Source: CAVSUR01 sp963846005
GTDB taxonomy: Bacteria > Actinomycetota > Actinomycetes > Streptosporangiales > Streptosporangiaceae
Length of the DNA: 64,000 nucleotides
Direction: 5' to 3'
Assembly: GCA_963846005.1 (NCBI GenBank)
Contig: CAWJUH010000002.1
Coordinates: 372,001 to 436,000 of the forward strand
Notes under the pieces: model-generated
Told to the model about the DNA's origin: nothing
Database searches by the model: none
The model's input: only the letters and a program-made list of their open reading frames with translations
Made by a program: the position numbers and the translations under genes
Part shown: piece by piece, positions 52,711 through 62,020 of the stretch
Layout: the number at the start of each line of letters is the position of its first letter
How positions within the stretch are numbered: position 1 is the stretch's first letter

Positions 52711-53027
52711 TTCCCGGCCGCGGCGAAATGCGCCACCGGCAAAATGCCGCAGCCGGAAGCCGGAATCGCACCTCCGGCAGACACGGCCGGCCGGCTAACG
52801 CGGATAACGGCATATGCCGGATCGGCCCGCGTAACACGCCCGTGATTTCGCGGCCAGCCGCCCCTGACGATGACCCGGCGCTATCATCTGATCTCCGAGC
52901 GGAACCAGCTTGGGTGGCGAACGTCCGGGCTGAATACATTTATGTCGGCATTTATGCCTTGTCATTAAGATCTTGATTGCCAGATTGCGGGCGAGAACGG
53001 GCTGCAGATACCGCTGTTCACCCGATG
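52711..53027. other. intergenic region before sqdB copy 1
   Basis: No gene seen. AT-rich around 52930-52990, with palindrome GGCATTTATGCC (52947-52958), probably the promoter of the first sqdB copy. The sequence is unrelated to that upstream of copy 2. Confidence 0.4.
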
Positions 53028-54237
53028 ACGATGGAGTTCGGAGATGCGCGTTCTGGTTCTGGGCGGCGATGGGTTTTGCGGGTGGCCGACGTCGCTGTAT
53101 CTGTCGGACCGGGGGCATGAGATCACGGTCGTGGATAACTTGTCCCGGCGGAAGATCGATGTCGAGCTTGAGGTGGAGTCGCTGACGCCGATCCGGCCGG
53201 TGGGGGAGCGGCTGCGGGCCTGGCGGGAGGTGTCCGGGCGGGAGATCGGGTTTGTGAACCTGGACATGGCGACGCAGTATGACGGCCTGGTGGCGCTGCT
53301 GAAGGAGCTGCGGCCGGAGGCGATCGTGCATTTCGCGGAGCAGCGGGCGGCGCCGTATTCGATGCGCACTCCGGCGACGAAGCGCTACACGGTGGATAAC
53401 AACGTGCGGGCGACGCACAACCTGCTGGCCGCGCTGGTGGAGACGGGGGTGGATGCGGCGCTGGCGCACCTGGGCACGATGGGCGTGTACGGGTACGGCT
53501 GGTCGGGCAGCGCGCCGATCCCGGAGGGTTACCTGACGGTGAAGGTGCCGACGCCGGACGGGGAGATCGAGCGGGAGATCTTGCATCCGGCTAACCCGGG
53601 GTCGGTCTATCACATGACCAAGACGCTGGATCAGCTGCTGTTCTCGTTCTATGCCAAGAACGACGGGCTGCGGATCACCGACTTGCACCAGGGCATCGTG
53701 TGGGGCACCCAGACCGAGCAGACTGCCCGTGACATCCGGCTGGTCAACCGGTTCGACTATGACGGCGATTACGGCACGGTGCTGAACCGGTTCTTGATGC
53801 AGGCCGCGATCGGGCATCCGCTGACTGTGCACGGCACCGGCGGGCAGACCCGGGCGTTCATCCACATCCGGGACACCGTCCGGTGCATCGAGATCGCGCT
53901 GAGCAACCCGCCGCAGGCGGGGGAGCGGCCGCGGGTGCTGAATCAGATCACTGAGACGCACCGGGTGATCGAGCTGGCCAAGCTGGTCGCCGACATCATG
54001 GGCGTGGATATCGCCTACCTGCCCAATCCGCGGCAGGAGGCCGAGGAGAACGACCTGGTCGTGCGGAACGACCAGTTCCTCGCCCTCGGCCTGCAGCCGA
54101 CGACGCTGTCGGACGGGCTGCTGGAGGAGGGGACCGAGGTGGCCCGCCGCTACCGCGACCGGGTCGACCCCTCGAAGATCATCGCCCGGTCGGTCTGGCG
54201 CAAGGGCATGGAAACCGCCGAAGACCTCATCACCGAG
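53028..54237 (+). repeat. 1210-bp direct repeat, copy 1
   Basis: I found no difference by eye between this and 57089-58298. The repeat starts 16 bases before the sqdB ATG and ends 5 codons before its stop. The 4061-bp offset contains two protease genes. Confidence 0.95.
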
Positions 54238-54255
54238 GCCCGGGTCAGCGCCTGA
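53044..54255 (+). CDS. sqdB: UDP-sulfoquinovose synthase (SQD1/SqdB-like), copy 1
   Basis: 403 residues, extended SDR. NAD motif GGDGFCGW at 7-14. SQD1-specific features are all present: EQRAAPYSM at 99-107 (Arg101 in the sulfite-binding region), LGTMGVYG with Thr145, and YHMTK with Tyr189, His190 and Lys193. LGxxGQTRAFIHIRDTV-like and ITETHRVIELAKL segments follow. It converts UDP-glucose plus sulfite to UDP-sulfoquinovose, the donor for sulfolipid or sulfonated glycans. Codon use (many TAT, GAT, TTT, TTG) differs from neighbours. GGAG precedes the ATG. No SqdX/SQD2 or sulfite-supply gene is adjacent. Confidence 0.8.
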   Translation: MRVLVLGGDGFCGWPTSLYLSDRGHEITVVDNLSRRKIDVELEVESLTPIRPVGERLRAWREVSGREIGFVNLDMATQYDGLVALLKELRPEAIVHFAEQRAAPYSMRTPATKRYTVDNNVRATHNLLAALVETGVDAALAHLGTMGVYGYGWSGSAPIPEGYLTVKVPTPDGEIEREILHPANPGSVYHMTKTLDQLLFSFYAKNDGLRITDLHQGIVWGTQTEQTARDIRLVNRFDYDGDYGTVLNRFLMQAAIGHPLTVHGTGGQTRAFIHIRDTVRCIEIALSNPPQAGERPRVLNQITETHRVIELAKLVADIMGVDIAYLPNPRQEAEENDLVVRNDQFLALGLQPTTLSDGLLEEGTEVARRYRDRVDPSKIIARSVWRKGMETAEDLITEARVSA

Positions 54256-54320
54256 CCGCGCCGCCGGGCGCCCGGCGGCCAGCGGCAGCAGGCCCGGACC
54301 ATGACCCGGAGGAGAAATTC

Positions 54321-55220
54321 ATGGCGCCAGCCCGGCTCCTGCTCGCCACGGCCCCGGCCGCTGTGCTGAGTGGTGCCCTCGCGGTCGCCGTGGCGGCCGG
54401 GCCGGCCAGCCCGGCCGCGGTCCCCGCCGCGCGCCCGGCCGGGCACCTCACCCTGACCGCTGCGTTCTTGTCCCGGGCCCGCGCCGCCCTGGTCCGGGAC
54501 CTGGGCCGGCAGCATGGCACGGCGTGGTTCGTGCCGGGGCGGCGCCGCCCCGCCGCAGCGGGCGCTACGGCGGCCGAGAGCACCTACAACTGGGCCGGCT
54601 ACGCCGACGCGGCCACGGCCGGCGGTACCTTCACCAAGGTCAGCGGCTCGTGGACCGTTCCGGCGCTCACCTGCACCCGCGAGGACCGCATCACCTCTGA
54701 CTGGGTCGGCCTGGACGGGTTCGCCAGCCCGACGGTCGAGCAGGACGGCACGGTCGCCCAGTGCTTCGAGGGCAGGGCCGTGTACTACAGCTGGTACGAG
54801 ATGTACCCGGCGGGCACCGTGGAGGCAGGCCAGACCGTCGCAGCCGGTGACAAGATCAGCGCCTCGGTGCGGCGCAGCGGCACCCGTTACACGCTGGCCC
54901 TGACCGACCCGGCGCACCCCGCGAGCAGCTTCAGCAAGAAGGCCAGCTGCGCCGTCACCACCTGCCTCGACACCAGCGCCGAGTGGATTGCCGAGCGGCC
55001 GTCGTACGCCATCGGGATCGCGCCCGAGGCGCAGTTCGCCAGCGTGCCGTTCAGCAAGGCCTCGGCGACCGCCCGCGGCAAGACCAGCACGATCTCCGGC
55101 TACTCCGGCACCCGCTACGACATCACCTCGGTGGACGCGACCGGCAGCTACGACATCGCTGTCGCCTCCGGCCTGACCGGCGGCAACGCCTTCACGGCCC
55201 GCTGGAAGAACAGCTACTGA
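54321..55220 (+). CDS. secreted G1-family glutamic peptidase (eqolisin)
   Basis: 299 residues from ATG 54321, with GGAGGA upstream. A signal peptide (LLLATAPAAVLSGALAVAVA) is followed by a ~35-residue propeptide-like part. The beta-sandwich domain has ESTYNWAGYADAATAGGTF, SDWVGLDGFASPTVEQDGT with the expected catalytic Gln, and YYSWYEMYPAG with the catalytic Glu. Family members are acid-active endopeptidases. It lies between the two sqdB copies, upstream of another acid-type protease. Confidence 0.87.
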   Translation: MAPARLLLATAPAAVLSGALAVAVAAGPASPAAVPAARPAGHLTLTAAFLSRARAALVRDLGRQHGTAWFVPGRRRPAAAGATAAESTYNWAGYADAATAGGTFTKVSGSWTVPALTCTREDRITSDWVGLDGFASPTVEQDGTVAQCFEGRAVYYSWYEMYPAGTVEAGQTVAAGDKISASVRRSGTRYTLALTDPAHPASSFSKKASCAVTTCLDTSAEWIAERPSYAIGIAPEAQFASVPFSKASATARGKTSTISGYSGTRYDITSVDATGSYDIAVASGLTGGNAFTARWKNSY

Positions 55221-55345
55221 CCGCAGCCGGCCGCCAGCATGGGTGCATGCCGGGGGAAAGCGGGCAACTTCCGGGCCCGGCGTCAACCGCTTCCGGGAGC
55301 GGCCCGTCTTACCTGCCGATACTCCGAAGACGGGAGCCGGTATCC

Positions 55346-56851
55346 ATGATCGTCATTGCGGGACCGTTGCGGATCGGCCGCCTGTCGTTAGCGGCATCGC
55401 TCGCCGTGCTGGTGCTGGCCGCGGCCGGGCCCGCCGCGGCCGCGAGCAGCGGCCCCGCGGGGACCGGGCTCAGCGCCCAGCGTGCCTGCCCGGGCCCGGC
55501 CCGGCCCGGTTATGCGCAGTGCCTGGCCCTGGTGGCCACGGCCGCGGGAACCTTCGCCGTCCCGGATGCCAGCGGCGCCCCGGCTGGCTACGGCCCGGCC
55601 AGCCTCCGCAGCGCCTACAACATCACTCACGTCGCCAAGGTGGCAGGCCGCGGCCGGACGGTCGCCGTGGTCGACGCCTACAACGACCCCCGGGTCGCGG
55701 CCGACCTGAACGCCTACCGGTCCCATTACCGGCTCCCGCCGTGCACGACCGCCGGCGGCTGCTTCCGCAAGGCCGGCCAGGCCGGGACGGCTGCCTACCC
55801 GGGCAACGGCAACGGCTGGTCGGAGGAGATCAGCCTGGACCTGGACATGGTGTCGGCCGTCTGCCCCGAGTGCCGCATCCTGCTGGTGGAGGCCAGCAGC
55901 CCGGCCGACGCCGACCTCGCCGCGGCCGAGGACGAGGCGGTCAAGCTGGGCGCGGGCTTCGTGTCCAACAGCTACGGCGGTCCCGAGTGGTCCGGCGAGA
56001 CCATGGACAACGCCGGCTACCGCCACCCGGGCGTGCCGATCACCGCCTCGGCCGGGGACTATGGTTACGGGACCGAGTTCCCCGCGGTCGCGCCCGGCGT
56101 GACCGCGGTCGGCGGCACGTCGCTGCACCGCGCGCCCGGGACGCGCCGCGGCTGGGCAGAGACGGCGTGGCCGGGAACGGGCTCGGGTTGCTCGCCGTAC
56201 GAGCCCGCGCCGTCCTGGCAGCCGGCGGCGGGCGGGTGCTCCGGCCGGATGGCCGTGGACGTGTCGGCCGACGCTGACCTTTCGACCGGCGTCGCGGTCT
56301 ACGACACCGAGGGCGGCCGTCCCGGCTGGATGCTGTTCGGCGGCACCAGCGTGGCCGCGCCGATCATCGCCGGGATGTACGCGCTGGCCGGCCCGCCCCC
56401 GGCGGGCACGGACCCCGCGTCGTTCGGCTACGCGCACTTCCGGCACAGCTACGACGTGACCTCCGGAAGCAACAGCAGCCAGGGCTGCTCCCCGTCGGTG
56501 CTGTGCGCGGCCGGGACCGGCTACGACGGCCCGACCGGGATGGGCACCCCGGACGGCACGGGCGCCTACCGGCAGGTCATCAACACCGTCACCGTGCGCA
56601 GCCCCGGCCCGCAGTCCAGCCGCCGCGGCCTGGCCATCAAGCCGGTCACGGTCCGGGCGGCCGATTCCTCGGCCGCCCAGCGGCTCTACTGGTCGGGCAG
56701 CGGCCTGCCGGCGGGCCTGTCGCTTGACCACCTGACCGGCAGGATCACCGGCCGCCCCCGGTTCCGCACCGGCCGCACCGTCACCGTCACCGTCGCCGAC
56801 CATACCGGCGCCTGGGCCGCGGTGAAGTTCAGCTGGCACGTGCACCGCTGA
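55346..56851 (+). CDS. secreted S53-family peptidase (sedolisin)
   Basis: 501 residues from ATG 55346. A signal peptide (LSLAASLAVLVLAAAGPAAA) is followed directly by the mature-like domain: SLRSAYNITHVAKVAG, WSEEISLDLDMVSAVCPEC with the acidic Glu/Asp pair, SASAGDYGYG-like oxyanion Asp (TASAGDYGYG), and the Ser in FGGTSVAAPIIAGMYAL. No long prodomain is visible. A C-terminal ~70-residue beta domain (YWSGSGLPAGLSLDHLTG) resembles a putative-Ig add-on. Sedolisins work at low pH. Same direction as the eqolisin, 125 bp apart. Confidence 0.87.
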   Translation: MIVIAGPLRIGRLSLAASLAVLVLAAAGPAAAASSGPAGTGLSAQRACPGPARPGYAQCLALVATAAGTFAVPDASGAPAGYGPASLRSAYNITHVAKVAGRGRTVAVVDAYNDPRVAADLNAYRSHYRLPPCTTAGGCFRKAGQAGTAAYPGNGNGWSEEISLDLDMVSAVCPECRILLVEASSPADADLAAAEDEAVKLGAGFVSNSYGGPEWSGETMDNAGYRHPGVPITASAGDYGYGTEFPAVAPGVTAVGGTSLHRAPGTRRGWAETAWPGTGSGCSPYEPAPSWQPAAGGCSGRMAVDVSADADLSTGVAVYDTEGGRPGWMLFGGTSVAAPIIAGMYALAGPPPAGTDPASFGYAHFRHSYDVTSGSNSSQGCSPSVLCAAGTGYDGPTGMGTPDGTGAYRQVINTVTVRSPGPQSSRRGLAIKPVTVRAADSSAAQRLYWSGSGLPAGLSLDHLTGRITGRPRFRTGRTVTVTVADHTGAWAAVKFSWHVHR

Positions 56852-57088
56852 CCAGCGCAGACGGTCCATCGGCCGGAGCGGCCGCCCGGCCGGGTGGGCC
56901 GCCCGGCCGGGGCGGCCCAGGTCACCGGCGATTCTCAGCTGCTTCGCAGGCAGCCGGCGCTGGCCTGTGCTTGCATGGATCGGTGAGACAGTGCTCAGCA
57001 GTGACGCCCGCGGAACGTGCAGCGTCTGGACAATCCGGAACGATCCGGTTCTAGATGGCTGGTAAGGTCTGCTGGCTTCCCCTCACAC

Positions 57089-58298
57089 ACGATGGAGTTC
57101 GGAGATGCGCGTTCTGGTTCTGGGCGGCGATGGGTTTTGCGGGTGGCCGACGTCGCTGTATCTGTCGGACCGGGGGCATGAGATCACGGTCGTGGATAAC
57201 TTGTCCCGGCGGAAGATCGATGTCGAGCTTGAGGTGGAGTCGCTGACGCCGATCCGGCCGGTGGGGGAGCGGCTGCGGGCCTGGCGGGAGGTGTCCGGGC
57301 GGGAGATCGGGTTTGTGAACCTGGACATGGCGACGCAGTATGACGGCCTGGTGGCGCTGCTGAAGGAGCTGCGGCCGGAGGCGATCGTGCATTTCGCGGA
57401 GCAGCGGGCGGCGCCGTATTCGATGCGCACTCCGGCGACGAAGCGCTACACGGTGGATAACAACGTGCGGGCGACGCACAACCTGCTGGCCGCGCTGGTG
57501 GAGACGGGGGTGGATGCGGCGCTGGCGCACCTGGGCACGATGGGCGTGTACGGGTACGGCTGGTCGGGCAGCGCGCCGATCCCGGAGGGTTACCTGACGG
57601 TGAAGGTGCCGACGCCGGACGGGGAGATCGAGCGGGAGATCTTGCATCCGGCTAACCCGGGGTCGGTCTATCACATGACCAAGACGCTGGATCAGCTGCT
57701 GTTCTCGTTCTATGCCAAGAACGACGGGCTGCGGATCACCGACTTGCACCAGGGCATCGTGTGGGGCACCCAGACCGAGCAGACTGCCCGTGACATCCGG
57801 CTGGTCAACCGGTTCGACTATGACGGCGATTACGGCACGGTGCTGAACCGGTTCTTGATGCAGGCCGCGATCGGGCATCCGCTGACTGTGCACGGCACCG
57901 GCGGGCAGACCCGGGCGTTCATCCACATCCGGGACACCGTCCGGTGCATCGAGATCGCGCTGAGCAACCCGCCGCAGGCGGGGGAGCGGCCGCGGGTGCT
58001 GAATCAGATCACTGAGACGCACCGGGTGATCGAGCTGGCCAAGCTGGTCGCCGACATCATGGGCGTGGATATCGCCTACCTGCCCAATCCGCGGCAGGAG
58101 GCCGAGGAGAACGACCTGGTCGTGCGGAACGACCAGTTCCTCGCCCTCGGCCTGCAGCCGACGACGCTGTCGGACGGGCTGCTGGAGGAGGGGACCGAGG
58201 TGGCCCGCCGCTACCGCGACCGGGTCGACCCCTCGAAGATCATCGCCCGGTCGGTCTGGCGCAAGGGCATGGAAACCGCCGAAGACCTCATCACCGAG
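57089..58298 (+). repeat. 1210-bp direct repeat, copy 2
   Basis: See 53028-54237. Boundaries are sharp: the base before (57088 C against 53027 G) and the bases after (58299 C against 54238 G) differ at once. Confidence 0.95.
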
Positions 58299-58316
58299 CT
58301 GCCCGCGAAGGCCTGA
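57105..58316 (+). CDS. sqdB: UDP-sulfoquinovose synthase (SQD1/SqdB-like), copy 2
   Basis: 403 residues, matching copy 1 except for the last five (LPAKA instead of ARVSA). All active-site residues are retained, so both copies should be active. The 5' flank is different from copy 1 except for the 16 bases before the ATG, so the two probably have different promoters. The lack of any silent change implies a very recent duplication or ongoing gene conversion. Confidence 0.8.
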   Translation: MRVLVLGGDGFCGWPTSLYLSDRGHEITVVDNLSRRKIDVELEVESLTPIRPVGERLRAWREVSGREIGFVNLDMATQYDGLVALLKELRPEAIVHFAEQRAAPYSMRTPATKRYTVDNNVRATHNLLAALVETGVDAALAHLGTMGVYGYGWSGSAPIPEGYLTVKVPTPDGEIEREILHPANPGSVYHMTKTLDQLLFSFYAKNDGLRITDLHQGIVWGTQTEQTARDIRLVNRFDYDGDYGTVLNRFLMQAAIGHPLTVHGTGGQTRAFIHIRDTVRCIEIALSNPPQAGERPRVLNQITETHRVIELAKLVADIMGVDIAYLPNPRQEAEENDLVVRNDQFLALGLQPTTLSDGLLEEGTEVARRYRDRVDPSKIIARSVWRKGMETAEDLITELPAKA

Positions 58317-58370
58317 GCGGCGCCGCCGAGATCGCCGGCCTGAGCCGCTCGCCGGACACCCCCGCGCACT

Positions 58371-59312
58371 GTGTCCTGGCTGATCTCGGTGGTCCTGGCC
58401 GTGGCGGCGCTGCCGCCGCTCGCGGCGCGCGCGGCCGGAGGGCGGCCGCCGGGGCCGCGGCCGCAGCTGGCCGCGCTGGCCCCGCTGGCGGTGCTGCCCG
58501 CGGCCGCGGCCGTCGCGGTGGCCGCCGCGGCCCGGTGGTGGCTGGCGCTGGTACTGGCCGTCCCGTTCCTGGTGCTCGCCGCGTGGCAGCTTCCGGCCCG
58601 GCGGCAGGCCCGGCCCGGCCGGCTGCCGGAACCGGACGCCGGGGTAGTGCGGATGCTCACGCTCAACGCCCAGGGCGGCCGGGCGGATCCGGCCGCGGTC
58701 GTCGCCGCCGTCCGGCGGCACCGGGCGGACCTGCTCGCCGTGCAGGAGCTGACGCCGGAACTGGTGACCCGGCTGGGGCTGGCCGGGCTCGGCGGCGAGC
58801 TGCCGCATTCCCGGCTGGACCCGCGGCCGGGCTCGCCCGGCACCGGCCTGTGGTCGCGCTGGCCGCTGACGGCGCGCCAGCCCCTGGCCGGGACCGCCGC
58901 GGCCGCGCCGCGGGTCACGGTCAGCCTGCCCGGCGGCCGCGAGGTGGCGGTCACCGCCGTGCACACCAAAGCTCCGGTGGGCGGCCACGAGCGCGCCTGG
59001 CAGCGCGAGCTGGCGGGCCTGGCTGCGGTGCCGGACGGCGGTCCGCAGATCGTGGCCGGGGACTTCAACGCCAGCCGGGACCACCGGCCGTTCCGCGACC
59101 TGCTCGCCGCGGGTTTCAGTGACTGCGCCGACACCGCCCGCCGCCGGCCGTGGCCGGCCATGACCTGGCCGGCCGGGCGGCTGATCCCCCCGGTCATGCG
59201 GCTCGACCACGTGCTGATCCGGGGCGCCGGCGTCACCGCGAGCCGGTCCGAGATCCTGCGGCTGCCCGGCACCGACCACCGCGGCGTCCTCGCCGTCATC
59301 GAGCTGCCGTAG
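58371..59312 (+). CDS. endonuclease/exonuclease/phosphatase (EEP) family protein
   Basis: 313 residues from GTG 58371. Two to three N-terminal membrane helices (LISVVLAVAALPPLAARAAG, LAALAPLAVLPAAAAVAVAA, WLALVLAVPFLVLAAWQL) precede an extracellular EEP domain with TLNAQGG, LLAVQELTPEL, TAVHTKAPVGG, GDFNASRDH, RLDHVLI and GTDHRGV. The catalytic set is complete. It probably cleaves phosphodiesters (lipids or nucleic acid) outside the membrane. Confidence 0.87.
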   Translation: MSWLISVVLAVAALPPLAARAAGGRPPGPRPQLAALAPLAVLPAAAAVAVAAAARWWLALVLAVPFLVLAAWQLPARRQARPGRLPEPDAGVVRMLTLNAQGGRADPAAVVAAVRRHRADLLAVQELTPELVTRLGLAGLGGELPHSRLDPRPGSPGTGLWSRWPLTARQPLAGTAAAAPRVTVSLPGGREVAVTAVHTKAPVGGHERAWQRELAGLAAVPDGGPQIVAGDFNASRDHRPFRDLLAAGFSDCADTARRRPWPAMTWPAGRLIPPVMRLDHVLIRGAGVTASRSEILRLPGTDHRGVLAVIELP

Positions 59313-59648
59313 CGGCCGGGCCCGGGGCGGGAACTCCCAGCCCGGCGGTCCGGCCGGGCCGCGCCCGCGCGCCGTGCTTGACCCGGCCCGTGCTGTTTGC
59401 CGAGTTTGCAGGCGGAAACAGGCGGAAAGAAGCTAAGTGCGGGGCTACGGGGGTGGCCGACTCCGGGTTTCCGCGCGGCATCACCGCTCCCAACCCTGCT
59501 GCGGAGGTAGTTACGTGCCGGACACCGTGCGCCCATGCGCCGCTGCGCCGCTTCGGCCGGCCGGAGAGCCGCGGCTTCCCCGGCCGCTACCGCCCGGCCG
59601 GTCCCTGCGGACTGGCGGACCCGTGCCGCCGCAGCGCCGGGGGCGGCC
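59313..59648. other. intergenic region before the DHA2 exporter
   Basis: No gene supported; small open frames here have no ribosome site. A direct repeat AGGCGGAAA occurs near 59409-59430. An open extension of the exporter frame to 59535 is judged non-coding. Confidence 0.35.
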
Positions 59649-61643
59649 ATGAGCGGCGCGCACGCCCGGCAGCACCGCAAGGGCGGCCACGGCCGGCACG
59701 AGCAGGGACATCCCGAGCCTGATCCCGGCCGGCCAGACGCAGCGCAGGGCCCGGCCGGCCAGCCGGGCCCGGACGGCCCGCCGGGCGCAGACGGCCAGCC
59801 GGGCGCAGACGGCCAGCCGGGCGCAGACGGCCAGCCCGGCCCGGCCCGGTCCGGCGAGCAGGCCGCCCGGTACAGCGCCCAGAACCTGCAGGCCCAGCGG
59901 GACCGGCATCCGGGGCTCGACCTGACGCAGCCGCCCGCGGTGACCGGAGCGGGCGACGGTTCGCCCGGTCCGCCGTCAGGGCCGGCCGCGTCCGGCCCGG
60001 CCGCCGGCCCGGACGGGGCCGCGGCAGAGCAGGCGGGCCATGCGCCCAAGGGCGGCAAGTGGTGGACGCTGGTCGCGGTGTGCCTGGGCACCTTCATGCT
60101 GCTGCTGGACATCACGATCGTGAACGTGGCGCTGCCGGACATCCAGAAGTCGCTGCACGCCACCTTCGCCAGCCTGCAGTGGATCGTCGACGCGTACGCG
60201 CTGAGCCTGGCGGCGCTGCTGCTGACCGCGGGCAGCCTGGCTGACTTGTACGGCCGCCGCCTGTTCTATGCCATCGGGCTGGTCATCTTCACCGGCTCGT
60301 CGCTGTGGTGCGGGCTGTCGACGTCCACGCTGGAGCTGCAACTGGCCCGCGGCCTGCAGGGGGTCGGCGGCGCCATCATGTTCTCGGTATCGCTGGCCCT
60401 GCTGGCCCAGGCCTTCCACGGCAAGGACCGGGGCGTCGCGTTCGGCGTCTGGGGGGCGATCACCGGGCTGGCCGTGGCCATCGGGCCGCTGCTCGGCGGG
60501 GCGCTGACCTCCGGCTTGTCCTGGCGCTGGATCTTCTGGGTGAACCTGCCGATCGGCGTGGCCGCGGTGCTGATCACCCTGATGCGGGTGGCCGAGTCCA
60601 GGGCGCCCCATGCCCGCCGCCCCGACTGGCCCGGCTTCGTAGTGTTCACGGCCGCGCTGGCGAGCCTGGTCTACGGGCTGATCGAGTCCAATGAGCGCAC
60701 GTTCTCCAGCCATCTGGTGCTCGGCTGCCTGGCCGCGGCGGCCTTGTTGCTGATCATCTTCTTGGTTATCGAGATGCGCAGCAAGCATTCGATGTTCGAT
60801 CTCAGCCTGTTCCGGCTGCCCACCTTCAGCGGCGGCGCGGTCGCCGCGTTCGGCATCAGCGCGTCGATCTTCGCGATGATCTTGTACCTGGTGCTGTACC
60901 TGCAGGACATCCTGGGCTTCAGCGCACTGGCCACCGGCGTGCGGGTGCTGGTGCTGTCCGGCGGGATCCTGGCCACCTCGACCCTGGCGGGGCGGCTGTC
61001 GTCGAAGGTGCCGGTGCGCTGGCTGATCGGCCCCGGCCTGGTCGTGGTGGGGGCCGGCCTGCTGCTGATGCGCGGCCTGGACGCGCAGTCGGCCTGGACC
61101 CACCTGGTGCCGGGCATGCTGGTCGGCGGCCTCGGCGTGGGGATGATCAACCCGCCGCTGGCCTCCACCGCGGTGGGCGTGGTCGCACCCGAGCGGGCCG
61201 GCATGGCGTCCGGCATCAACTCCACCTTCCGGCAGGTGGGCATCGCCACCGGCATCGCGCTGCTCGGCACGCTGTTCTCCAGCCGGGTCAAGAGCGACGT
61301 GATCGCCGGCGCGAGCCATGTCCGCGGGCTGGCGTCGCACGGCAGCCAGCTGGCCGCGGCGGTGCAGTCCGGCAGCATCGGCAAGGTGATCGCCAAGCTG
61401 CCGCCGCAAGCACGCGGTGCGGTCGGGCATGTCGCCAGGAGCGCGTTCACCTCGGGCCTGAATTACATCCTGCTGGTCGCGGCGATCATCGCGTTCGCGG
61501 CCGGGCTGATCTCGCTGGTGACCATCCGCAGCAAGGACTTCGCCGCCCAGCGGGGCGCGGCGGGCGCGCAGCAGGCAGGCGCCGGGTCGCCCGGCGCCGC
61601 CAGCCAGCAGCCGGAGCAGGCCGGAGCAGGCTCGGCCCGCTAG
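59649..61643 (+). CDS. DHA2-family (14-helix) major facilitator drug exporter
   Basis: 664 residues from ATG 59649. A ~130-residue Gly/Pro/Gln-rich N-terminus with an 18-bp repeat is followed by 14 membrane helices. Motifs: LLLDITIVNVALPDIQKSL, LQWIVDAYALSLAALLLTAG, DLYGRRLFYAIG, and WRWIFWVNLPIG, which is the DHA2 hallmark. Export of drugs or lipids by proton antiport is expected. The C-terminus is Ala/Gln-rich. Confidence 0.9.
   Translation: MSGAHARQHRKGGHGRHEQGHPEPDPGRPDAAQGPAGQPGPDGPPGADGQPGADGQPGADGQPGPARSGEQAARYSAQNLQAQRDRHPGLDLTQPPAVTGAGDGSPGPPSGPAASGPAAGPDGAAAEQAGHAPKGGKWWTLVAVCLGTFMLLLDITIVNVALPDIQKSLHATFASLQWIVDAYALSLAALLLTAGSLADLYGRRLFYAIGLVIFTGSSLWCGLSTSTLELQLARGLQGVGGAIMFSVSLALLAQAFHGKDRGVAFGVWGAITGLAVAIGPLLGGALTSGLSWRWIFWVNLPIGVAAVLITLMRVAESRAPHARRPDWPGFVVFTAALASLVYGLIESNERTFSSHLVLGCLAAAALLLIIFLVIEMRSKHSMFDLSLFRLPTFSGGAVAAFGISASIFAMILYLVLYLQDILGFSALATGVRVLVLSGGILATSTLAGRLSSKVPVRWLIGPGLVVVGAGLLLMRGLDAQSAWTHLVPGMLVGGLGVGMINPPLASTAVGVVAPERAGMASGINSTFRQVGIATGIALLGTLFSSRVKSDVIAGASHVRGLASHGSQLAAAVQSGSIGKVIAKLPPQARGAVGHVARSAFTSGLNYILLVAAIIAFAAGLISLVTIRSKDFAAQRGAAGAQQAGAGSPGAASQQPEQAGAGSAR
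59781..59834 (+). repeat. 18-bp in-frame repeat, three units
   Basis: CCGGGCGCAGACGGCCAG at 59781-59798, 59799-59816 and 59817-59834, encoding PGADGQ in the N-terminus of the exporter. Confidence 0.95.
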
Positions 61644-62020
61644 TCCCGGCCCAGTAGCGCAGATCGCCGATCGTCGGCTACGAGCGCCTGGCGCGGATCG
61701 CGGGCCGATGGTCACCCCGCGCCCAGATCATCCACTCGGTAGCTTGACGGTGTCTTCGTGCAGGCTGGCGGCCCAGCCCGCGCCGTCAGCGGTCTGGGGT
61801 GAGATGATCAACGGTGCGATGCCGTGACGTTACCTGTCAGCTGCCAAGGTCCCGAAGCTGACCACGAGCGCCAGGGTTGCGTCCGGCAGGCCGCGGTGAC
61901 GGCCGGCCGGCCATATCGAAGCCCGCGTAACCTGACACGAAGGGCCGCAACGGCCCGGCCGGCCTCACCGGCAAGATCCCCGCGTGCCGGGTGGCTCACC
62001 CCGTGACCACGCCATTCCGC
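61644..62020. other. intergenic region, nothing recognised
   Basis: No gene, RNA or repeat is apparent; short minus-strand frames at 61808-61999 lack ribosome sites. Confidence 0.35.

Noticed and set aside
53028..58298. Composite transposon or insertion sequence
   Set aside because: The repeats are metabolic genes in direct orientation without transposase, terminal inverted repeats or target-site duplications.
61808..61999. 63-residue minus-strand frame
   Set aside because: No ribosome site, no recognisable domain and uneven codon pattern.
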